Of a DNA stretch of 5,805 nt, positions 1 to 4,599 are shown piece after piece. The position numbers were made by a program, and so were the translations under genes. Location: assembly GCA_002496065.1 (NCBI GenBank), contig DAII01000011.1:1001-6805 (forward strand), read 5' to 3'. The notes under the pieces were generated by a model, which saw only the letters and a program-made list of their open reading frames with translations, did not search any database and was not told the DNA's origin. Numbering within the stretch: position 1 is the first letter of the stretch; each line of letters starts with the position of its first letter. This DNA comes from Methanobrevibacter sp. UBA586 (GTDB lineage: Archaea; Methanobacteriota; Methanobacteria; Methanobacteriales; Methanobacteriaceae).

Positions 1-124
1 AACCATCAGTAATTCCACCTAAAGCCACGATAGTAGCAATGCCTATACCGATGCCGATAATAGCCAGTAAAGCTCTACTTTTATTCCTAAAAGGATTTTT
101 AATTATTAACGACAAAAATGACAT
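1..124 (-). CDS. MacB/FtsX-type ABC transporter permease, N-terminal fragment
   Basis: The minus strand from 124 reads 41 open codons to the window edge, beginning MSFLSLIIKNPFRNKSRALL, followed by a glycine/isoleucine-rich hydrophobic stretch (residues 18-36) ending in VALGGITDG. This 'short cytoplasmic head, KNPFRNK-type positive patch, first membrane helix with GIAIGIATIVAL-like residues' is the usual opening of MacB/LolC-like permeases, the membrane subunit of ABC systems that export lipoproteins, peptides or antibiotics or drive extracytoplasmic work. An in-frame TAA lies three codons upstream of the ATG (131-133) with no start codon in between, so this is the true 5' end. No Shine-Dalgarno sequence is visible just upstream, so initiation may be leaderless or weak. 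The periplasm-like MacB core domain and the partner ATPase would lie outside the window. The family is a confident guess from the N-terminus alone; the substrate cannot be told. Confidence 0.72.
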   Translation of the reverse strand, partial: MSFLSLIIKNPFRNKSRALLAIIGIGIGIATIVALGGITDG

Positions 125-162
125 GACTAATTATTTATAGATAAGTTTATTTAAATGTAATT

Positions 163-403
163 ATGTATTTTAATGAACTATTGAACAATATTGATAAAAT
201 CCACACTACCAAATAGGTGTTGAAAGAATCAAAAGAAATCTAAAGCTCAATAACGAAGATATGTGGAATATTGTATAGATATCCTAAAAAATGAAAAATA
301 TGAAGTTGAAAAAAAAGGTAAAAATTATTATGTTAAATATGAGGACATCACATTTACCATAAATGCTTCAAGCTTTACAATAATAACTGCCCATAGAAAA
401 TAG
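163..403 (+). pseudogene. decayed DUF3781-like small protein gene (two frameshifts)
   Basis: Three plus-strand reading frames join into one coherent protein of about 80 residues. Segment 1 (163-213) gives MYFNELLNNIDKIHTTK and then hits TAG at 214-216. Segment 2 (216-263) gives GVERIKRNLKLNNEDM. Segment 3 (266-400) gives EYCIDILKNEKYEVEKKGKN and on through NYYVKYEDITFTINASSFTI to ITAHRK, ending at TAG 401-403. Both joins need one extra base (AAA to AAAA near 211-213, restoring K-I-G; ATG-TG to ATG-GTG near 261-265, restoring M-V-E). The restored pattern 'N-terminal LLNNIDKIHTT, VERI, then KGKNYYV, ITINA-S-TIITAHK' matches my memory of the DUF3781 family, small proteins of unknown function. 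No Shine-Dalgarno precedes the ATG. The gene is convergent with the 410-832 gene and divergent from the permease. It is either a real pseudogene or two homopolymer sequencing errors; the neighbouring intact genes, full of A and T runs, favour decay. Confidence 0.68.
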
Positions 404-410
404 CTATTTT
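397..410. terminator. 14-bp perfect palindrome between convergent genes, possible bidirectional terminator
   Basis: AAAATAGCTATTTT is its own reverse complement. It contains the TAG stop of the plus-strand DUF3781-like relic (401-403) and touches the TAA stop of the minus-strand gene (410-412). Both sides end in short T runs (T5 then T4 on the plus strand, T4 on the minus strand), as expected for archaeal oligo-T termination in both directions. The stem is almost all A/T, so hairpin stability is low; the T runs are the better evidence. Confidence 0.4.
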
Positions 411-832
411 TAATTTTCAATACCGTCATAGACCCCATTGTCGTTTTTATCCATCCATGGATAATCTTCAGGATATGCTTCATATAATTTCTGATTGGCA
501 TAGTCTGCTCCAGGACTTGTCTGATAATATGGATTCTTTGCACATTTCATGCAGACTTTTCCCAAAGTATAATCATCAGATGCCTCAGCTGCTGATAGTG
601 CAGCCCCACAAACCGCACAATAGCCATGTGCACCACTATTTTTGCTGGTGGAGACATCAGTCTTTTCAGTTACCTCAGATACATTTGTAATATTGGTAAC
701 ATTGGTTGTGTTGTTGACGGCAGTAGTGTTTTCATGATTTAAATTATTTATAAGTGTAAAAGAAGTAACAATTGCCACAACAATGACGACAATAGCTATT
801 ACAAGAACAATAGCTGTTTTTTTATTCATCAT
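410..832 (-). CDS. small membrane-anchored extracellular protein with zinc-ribbon-like and EF-hand-like motifs
   Basis: I do not recognise a named family. The 140-residue product starts MMNKK and has one strong hydrophobic helix (about residues 6-28), which predicts an N-terminal anchor with the rest outside the cell. A low-complexity Asn/Thr/Val linker (29-66) carries six N-X-S/T sequons (N35, N40, N41, N44, N47, N50), candidate sites for archaeal AglB N-glycosylation. Next is a compact domain with two CxxC pairs (C72/C75 and C94/C97), spaced like a zinc ribbon. The acidic, aromatic tail (PYY, YEAYPEDYPWM) ends in D128-K-N130-D-N132-G-V-Y-D136-G-I-E139, which fits the calcium-coordinating pattern of an EF-hand loop. 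No cysteine lipobox is present. The start may be either of two adjacent ATGs (832 or 829). There is no Shine-Dalgarno; only an A/T-rich leader containing AAG lies upstream. A role at the cell surface or in metal or redox binding is inference only. Confidence 0.8.
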   Translation of the reverse strand: MMNKKTAIVLVIAIVVIVVAIVTSFTLINNLNHENTTAVNNTTNVTNITNVSEVTEKTDVSTSKNSGAHGYCAVCGAALSAAEASDDYTLGKVCMKCAKNPYYQTSPGADYANQKLYEAYPEDYPWMDKNDNGVYDGIEN

Positions 833-837
833 ATCTT

Positions 838-855
838 AAAAAAGTTAAAAAAAAA
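838..855 (-). terminator. oligo-T terminator of fbp
   Basis: Read on the minus strand, 15 bases after the fbp stop comes T9 (855-847), then AAC, then T6 (843-838). Runs like this are the standard intrinsic signal for archaeal RNA polymerase, and no GC-rich stem is needed. The tract ends only five bases before the ATG of the next minus-strand gene, so that gene either depends on read-through or has a promoter in the 3' end of fbp. Confidence 0.6.
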
Positions 856-870
856 GAATAATTGGAAAAA

Positions 871-1965
871 TTATTCCATATCTTCAAATCTGGTTTCGAG
901 TTTTTCCATTACACCAGGTAATGAAGTGTATTCCATTTCTTCAGCAGGTAATCTGTGAGGTTCAAATGGACCGTGTCTTCTGATGTAGGATGCAACTAAA
1001 GCTGCCTCTTCTCTGGTAGGATCAAATGCAGGGTCGTCAAATAAGTCTACAGGACCAATTAATTGACCATCAGCAACTTGGAAACCTAAACCAATGACTC
1101 TTGGAGGTCCGTCGAATCTGATTGGGTTTGCATCTTCTTCAGATACAGGCATTAAAGGACCGTTGTGGGATCCTCTCATCCATCCACTTACCATGTGAGG
1201 GAATGCAAATGGTTCAACTACTTCACCGTTAGCAGGGAATCCAGATTGTGCTCTTACAATAGCTGCAGGGTCGTCTTTACCTACGTATTCTCCAGCCATT
1301 AAGTTTAATCTTTCAGTACTTATTGCAGCTGCAATTTCACCGTTTTTCTTCCATACTCTTTTAATTACGTATCTTCCAGTGGAACCGATTAAAGCAAGTA
1401 AATCGTACATTTCTTCAGGACAGTCTAAAATAACTTTTCTGTGTTCGATTACATCAAATACTTCAAATTTGAAACCATCATGTAAACTTGGGTCGATAAC
1501 AAGACCTGCAGTATTAAATGGATCTGCGAACATTTTAAAAATAGGCATGTTAAATGCACCAGGTTCTGTCTTATCACAACAGAACACAAGTACAGGATCA
1601 CTTGGTCTTTCTTTAAATTCCATTTCTGCTACACCAGGACCCATACCTTTGATGTTTCCTGAGAAAGTATCAGATAATAAATCTTGACCTGCACCGTATA
1701 ATTTTAATTCACGTGCTCTTTCAGTAGCTTTCATGAAAGCGTTATAAGCGGTTTCGTGCACTTCTTGGTTTTCTTCACCATTTTGGTGAGCCATAATTAA
1801 GTCAATATCGTCTCCACAACGACTTATATAATAATCAGTTAAAATACCGGATTCCAAAGCATCATTTAATACATCGTCACAGATATCCATTAACTCAGGA
1901 TGAGCTACACAGTGCCCAGAAACACTTCCGATATCTGCTTTGATTACACTAATAGTTGTTTTCAT
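871..1965 (-). CDS. fbp: fructose-1,6-bisphosphate aldolase/phosphatase (archaeal type V, bifunctional)
   Basis: Cytosolic gluconeogenic enzyme that condenses dihydroxyacetone phosphate and glyceraldehyde-3-phosphate to fructose-1,6-bisphosphate and then dephosphorylates it to fructose-6-phosphate in the same active site, using Mg2+. The 364-residue product is full length. With the ATG at 1965, the metal-binding residues D11, H18, D52 and D53 fall exactly at the numbers known for crenarchaeal homologues. The Schiff-base region appears as Y227-V-G-K230-D231-D232-P, and the late tyrosine as Y346; both are two places before the crenarchaeal Y229/K232/Y348. The ATG is preferred over an in-frame TTG at 1971 because GAGGTG (1974-1979) sits 8 bases from the ATG but only 2 from the TTG, and family proteins begin MKTTISVIKADIG. 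The gene is monocistronic-looking: repeat-rich spacer upstream, T tracts downstream. Its presence implies autotrophic or acetate-fed gluconeogenesis, as in methanogens. Confidence 0.97.
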   Translation of the reverse strand: MKTTISVIKADIGSVSGHCVAHPELMDICDDVLNDALESGILTDYYISRCGDDIDLIMAHQNGEENQEVHETAYNAFMKATERARELKLYGAGQDLLSDTFSGNIKGMGPGVAEMEFKERPSDPVLVFCCDKTEPGAFNMPIFKMFADPFNTAGLVIDPSLHDGFKFEVFDVIEHRKVILDCPEEMYDLLALIGSTGRYVIKRVWKKNGEIAAAISTERLNLMAGEYVGKDDPAAIVRAQSGFPANGEVVEPFAFPHMVSGWMRGSHNGPLMPVSEEDANPIRFDGPPRVIGLGFQVADGQLIGPVDLFDDPAFDPTREEAALVASYIRRHGPFEPHRLPAEEMEYTSLPGVMEKLETRFEDME

Positions 1966-1973
1966 TTTCAAAA

Positions 1974-1979
1974 CACCTC
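1974..1979 (-). promoter_or_regulatory. fbp ribosome binding site GAGGTG, decides the start
   Basis: The minus strand reads GAGGTG here, a good complement to the archaeal 16S rRNA 3' end. Eight bases (TTTTGAAA) separate it from the ATG at 1965-1963, the usual spacing. The TTG at 1971-1969 is only two bases away and is therefore an unlikely start. Confidence 0.8.
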
Positions 1980-2015
1980 AAAATTAAATTTCACAATAAG
2001 TGAATTAATAAGCAT

Positions 2016-2043
2016 TAACTATTAACAAAAAATTTAATAGTTA
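2016..2043 (-). promoter_or_regulatory. 10-bp inverted repeat in the fbp leader/promoter region
   Basis: TAACTATTAA (2016-2025) and TTAATAGTTA (2034-2043) are perfect inverted copies separated by 8 bases. The element lies 51-78 bases upstream of the fbp ATG, about where the transcription start would fall if the TATA-like sequence at 2041-2050 is used. That position suits an operator or a 5'-leader hairpin; neither is proven. Chance A/T palindromes are common in spacers this AT-rich. Confidence 0.4.
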
Positions 2044-2075
2044 CTATACATCTTTTATTTTTGATTTGTATAGTA
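2042..2075 (-). promoter_or_regulatory. 9-bp inverted repeat with TATA-like arms, probable fbp promoter region
   Basis: TACTATACA (2042-2050) and TGTATAGTA (2067-2075) are perfect inverted copies with a 16-base spacer. On the minus strand each arm is TATA-like (ACTATACAAA at 2074-2065 and TGTATAGTAA at 2050-2041), so the fbp TATA box is probably one of them. The second would give a leader of roughly 55 bases. Overlap of symmetric arms with the TATA box is the layout expected if a dimeric regulator competes with TBP; that is inference. Confidence 0.42.
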
Positions 2076-2095
2076 TTTAATAATTATGATTTAAT

Positions 2096-2101
2096 AAAAA
2101 A
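2096..2101 (-). terminator. oligo-T terminator of the antiporter-thiI unit
   Basis: The minus strand reads T6 here, 39 bases past the thiI stop. Just before it, a 10-bp perfect inverted repeat (2112-2121 with 2135-2144) overlaps the thiI stop codon, and a smaller TTTTTC/GAAAAA hairpin (2117-2122 with 2126-2131) is nested in it. Both stems are A/T only, so the T tract is the main signal. Confidence 0.5.
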
Positions 2102-2139
2102 GTAGATGATGAATAATTTTTCATTGAAAAATATAAAAA

Positions 2140-3291
2140 TTATTCCTTAGAAATATTGTTAAAAGCCCTTTCAATGGCCTCTTCCTGATTCATATCTTCC
2201 TTGGCTTTATTAACCCTATCAATATCGGCCTTTGTTTCAGGATATTTTGGAGCAGCATCACAGCCGCCATCATCTTCCTTGGATATTTCAAAGGTACCTA
2301 TCTTATCAGCTATTCTTTCTATTTCAAGTTTATCCATCCCGATTAATGGACTTAAAATCGGATAATCTGAATCATTACGAGTAGCTAGAATGTTTGCAAG
2401 AGTTTGGGAAGCTACCTGACCAACACTACTTCCATCAACAAGTGCCAGAGCCCCAGTTTTTTCTGCAAGCTTTGATGCTATTTGATACATTCCGGATTTA
2501 CATAGAACACAAGTCATCTTCTCAGGAGCATCGGCTTTGCATCGGTCAAGGTAATCGGCAAACTTAACAACTCTTTTTTGAATTGGAACTCCTGCAGCAT
2601 ACTCATTTAAGGCATCAACCAATTTATCGAATTTTTCATGAGCCTTAGGTTTGGTGTATGGTTCCGCATCAAAATGAAGTGCAATGACCTCACAACCTCT
2701 TTTCATCATGAGATATGTAGCTACTGGAGAGTCAATTCCACTTGATAGAAGGGAAATTACCTTACCTTGAGTTCCCAATGGCAATCCACCAGGCCCTTCA
2801 ATCTTTTCATGATAGATGAATGTTTCATTTTCCCTTACCTCAACGAAAATGGTCAGTTCAGGATTTGTAAGATCAACCGGACAGCCAACCTTACGTACTA
2901 CTACAGCACCGCAGTGTCCAGCCATTTCCTGAGAGGTGAAATCATGATTTCCCACACGTCTGCATTTAATTGCAAAAGTGGTTTCAGATGTTAAAATATT
3001 CTCTTCCAATAGTCCGTCCACATATTTTTCAAGTGTGGAATCAATATCTTCAACATCTGTGTATGTTGCAACAGCAGGAGAATATGAAACAATACCAAAT
3101 ACCTTATTCAGCCTTTCAAGTGCCTCCTCCATATTTCTCGGATAAACATAAATTCTTCCTTGGTTTCTTTCCACTTCACAATCGATAGCTGCCTTTATGT
3201 TTTTTACAAGCTTCTTTTCAAATCTTGATCTTACCTTTGGACTTTTAAGACCTATTTCTCCATATCTAACTATAATTAAAGTATAATCCAT
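2140..3291 (-). CDS. thiI: tRNA 4-thiouridine synthase ThiI (archaeal, no rhodanese domain)
   Basis: Cytosolic enzyme that adenylates U8 of tRNA and replaces its oxygen with sulfur to make s4U8. The 383-residue protein opens with the ferredoxin-like N-terminal region (RYGEIGLKSPKVR, residues 9-21), followed by a THUMP tRNA-binding domain (about 60-165) and a PP-loop ATP pyrophosphatase domain with the motif S183-S-G-I-D187-S-P189. A C261-V-L-C264 pair and C344 in DDGGCD are visible. In archaeal ThiI such cysteines are known or proposed to carry persulfide sulfur or an Fe-S cluster. It lacks the C-terminal rhodanese domain of the E. coli enzyme, as is usual in archaea, so sulfur must be activated through these cysteines or another donor. 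The ATG directly follows the antiporter stop codon, with GGTGA (3296-3300) inside the antiporter's final codons, so translation is probably coupled. The lack of rhodanese also argues against a thiazole-synthesis role. Confidence 0.95.
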   Translation of the reverse strand: MDYTLIIVRYGEIGLKSPKVRSRFEKKLVKNIKAAIDCEVERNQGRIYVYPRNMEEALERLNKVFGIVSYSPAVATYTDVEDIDSTLEKYVDGLLEENILTSETTFAIKCRRVGNHDFTSQEMAGHCGAVVVRKVGCPVDLTNPELTIFVEVRENETFIYHEKIEGPGGLPLGTQGKVISLLSSGIDSPVATYLMMKRGCEVIALHFDAEPYTKPKAHEKFDKLVDALNEYAAGVPIQKRVVKFADYLDRCKADAPEKMTCVLCKSGMYQIASKLAEKTGALALVDGSSVGQVASQTLANILATRNDSDYPILSPLIGMDKLEIERIADKIGTFEISKEDDGGCDAAPKYPETKADIDRVNKAKEDMNQEEAIERAFNNISKE

Positions 3292-4485
3292 CTAATCACC
3301 ATAACTCAATAATAATTTCAAGTGTTTTGCCACTAGCTTCATTGTTGAACCTTGGAGTAAAACTGAGGTACATGTTATAATCATTACAATATTAAATAAT
3401 AATCTTGCCTCTGGAATTTGTGCCACAAGGGGATAAAATGCAAATACAATCGGAATTGCTCCCTTTACTCCTGCCCAAGAGACAAATGCCTTCGAGCGTA
3501 AACTTACCTTAAAGGGAGCTAATGATATTAAAACCGCAATAGGTCTTGCAACAAATATTAGAATTCCCGCAATCACAAGTGACGGAATTATAAATCCAAC
3601 CAAATCTGACAGTGACGTAAATGCACCTAGAAGTACGAACATTGTAATCTGCATAACCCAAGCAAAACCCTCAAAAAAGGACAGTTGAGTATATTTATAT
3701 TTAATTTTAGAGTTACCGATTAAAATACCTGCCATATATACCGCCAAAAATCCGTTACCATGGAAATATTCTGTAACTGCAAATGACAGAATAGCTGCAG
3801 ACAATAAAAGTACAGGATATAAACCTTCCAATGGCAATCTAATCCTTGTCAGAATTTTTGAAAATCCTTTACCAAGCAGAAATCCTCCAACAGCACCTAC
3901 AACCAGAGACACGACAAATTCGATGACAATGTCCCACATGGATGTCTGTGGATGCAATATCAAAAATATGATTGAAGTTACAAGGATATATGCCATAGGA
4001 TCGTTTGTACCACTTTCAAGCTCAAGCATATTATCCAGATTGTTCATGACATGCATATTTTGAGTTTTGAAAATAGAAAATATCGCTGCGGCATCTGTAG
4101 AGGACACCATAGCTCCTAAAAGCAAAGACAGCATCAAATCCATCTTAAATATGAAATGTACTGAAAGTCCAACTACCAAAAATGTTATGATAACCCCAAC
4201 ACTAGCTAGAGACAGCCCTTCCTTCCAGATAGGCCTAATCTGAGTGAAATCAGTATCCAAACCTCCCGAAAACATGATTGTGATTAAGGCAAAGATACTT
4301 ATCGATTGAATAATTGTATAATTCGATATGGTTTCTGTAAGATACCTTCCAGTATCCAATACCAATCCCAAAAGCAAGAACACAATGAGGACAGGCATAC
4401 CGATTTTAGAAGTGAATCTTATAAAAATAACACTTGCAAAAAGAACAAAACCCACTAACAATAATAAAAAATGTATATCTACCAT
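3292..4485 (-). CDS. CPA1 cation/proton antiporter, NhaP2/CvrA-like, membrane domain only
   Basis: Integral membrane antiporter exchanging Na+ or K+ for H+ for pH, ion or volume control. Its 397 residues form about 12-13 hydrophobic segments over nearly the full length. Family marks are S129-T-D-A-A-A134 and E157-S-G-T-N161-D162-P (the ND ion-binding motif of CPA1 electroneutral exchangers), R314-P in FVARP, W337-A-G-V-K341-G-A-I-P345 and the late LLQGS motif (377-380... LLQG then S). Bacterial NhaP2 has R where K341 stands, a conservative change. Resemblance to E. coli NhaP2 (YcgO/CvrA) is clear throughout, but the cytoplasmic TrkA-C and C-terminal regulatory domains are missing, leaving only LKLLLSYGD after the last helix. 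Nucleotide-type gating within the same chain is therefore not expected. It is the first gene of a two-gene unit with thiI; a TATA box (4531-4540) and GGAG (4497-4500, 11 bases from ATG) precede it. Sodium versus potassium preference cannot be told from sequence. Confidence 0.92.
   Translation of the reverse strand: MVDIHFLLLLVGFVLFASVIFIRFTSKIGMPVLIVFLLLGLVLDTGRYLTETISNYTIIQSISIFALITIMFSGGLDTDFTQIRPIWKEGLSLASVGVIITFLVVGLSVHFIFKMDLMLSLLLGAMVSSTDAAAIFSIFKTQNMHVMNNLDNMLELESGTNDPMAYILVTSIIFLILHPQTSMWDIVIEFVVSLVVGAVGGFLLGKGFSKILTRIRLPLEGLYPVLLLSAAILSFAVTEYFHGNGFLAVYMAGILIGNSKIKYKYTQLSFFEGFAWVMQITMFVLLGAFTSLSDLVGFIIPSLVIAGILIFVARPIAVLISLAPFKVSLRSKAFVSWAGVKGAIPIVFAFYPLVAQIPEARLLFNIVMIITCTSVLLQGSTMKLVAKHLKLLLSYGD
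3296..3300 (-). promoter_or_regulatory. thiI ribosome binding site inside the antiporter 3' end
   Basis: The minus strand reads GGTGATTAGATG: GGT GAT encode the last two antiporter residues (G, D), TAG is its stop, and ATG starts thiI with no gap. GGTGA pairs with the 16S 3' end with only four bases to the ATG, which is short but workable. Ribosomes ending on the antiporter would sit on the thiI start, so coupled translation is likely. Confidence 0.7.
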
Positions 4486-4496
4486 ATATCTAAAAG

Positions 4497-4500
4497 CTCC
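4497..4500 (-). promoter_or_regulatory. antiporter ribosome binding site GGAG
   Basis: The minus strand reads GGAGCTTTTAGATAT before the ATG at 4485. GGAG lies 11 bases from the start codon, slightly long but the only match nearby, and it supports the chosen start. Confidence 0.55.
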
Positions 4501-4501
4501 T

Positions 4502-4516
4502 ATTAACTTGGTTAAT
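4502..4516 (-). repeat. short inverted repeat ATTAAC-ttg-GTTAAT near the predicted transcription start
   Basis: Perfect 6-bp arms flank a 3-base centre. If the TATA box at 4531-4540 is used, transcription should begin near 4508-4512, inside this element. It could be an operator; it could equally be chance in AT-rich DNA. Confidence 0.3.
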
Positions 4517-4530
4517 TATTAGGTAACACT

Positions 4531-4541
4531 ATTATATAACG
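4531..4541 (-). promoter_or_regulatory. TATA box for the antiporter-thiI unit
   Basis: The minus strand reads CGTTATATAAT, a strong match to an archaeal TATA element, roughly 46-56 bases upstream of the antiporter ATG. With the usual distance of about 25 bases to the start site, it gives a short leader containing the GGAG. It lies downstream of the alaS terminator, so the pair has its own promoter. Confidence 0.6.
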
Positions 4542-4569
4542 ATTATTATAAGTTAAATGAGTTTAAAGT

Positions 4570-4576
4570 AAAAAAA
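4570..4576 (-). terminator. oligo-T terminator of alaS
   Basis: The minus strand reads T7 about 23 bases after the alaS TAA, followed by ACTTTAAAC. This is a typical archaeal T-tract stop and separates alaS from the downstream antiporter promoter. Confidence 0.55.
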
Positions 4577-4599
4577 GAGAAATAAAATGTTTGAAGAAA

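Larger units (their letters stand above)
1966..2139. other. 174-base non-coding spacer between thiI and fbp
   Basis: No open frame with a plausible start or ribosome site is seen on either strand. The spacer holds the thiI T-tract terminator, two perfect inverted repeats, a 9-bp direct repeat (ATTTAATAA at 2075-2083 and 2089-2097) and the fbp ribosome binding site. No tRNA-like or riboswitch-like GC-containing structure is visible. Confidence 0.6.

Noticed and set aside
211..266. Programmed -1 frameshifting as the explanation for the broken DUF3781-like frame
   Set aside because: Both joins are -1, but neither has a classical slippery heptamer or a downstream stem, and two such events in an 80-residue protein are unlikely.
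328..543. Minus-strand 71-codon frame overlapping the end of the small surface protein gene
   Set aside because: Out of frame with the real gene and crossing the convergent junction; no family resemblance.
457..690. Plus-strand open frame of 77 codons
   Set aside because: It lies opposite the 410-832 gene, is rich in H/Q/P from antisense reading, has no ribosome site and resembles no family I know.
1379..1687. Plus-strand open frame of 102 codons
   Set aside because: Shadow of fbp, whose active-site residues and full length are clear on the other strand.
2075..2097. Direct repeat ATTTAATAA twice, considered as an attachment or origin repeat
   Set aside because: Only two short A/T copies, no integrase or replication gene nearby; likely compositional.
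2767..3188. Two overlapping plus-strand open frames opposite thiI
   Set aside because: Antisense to a full-length, motif-complete thiI; no ribosome sites.
4328..4522. Plus-strand open frame running out of the antiporter 5' end
   Set aside because: Mostly antisense to membrane helices and ends in the promoter spacer; no start signals.
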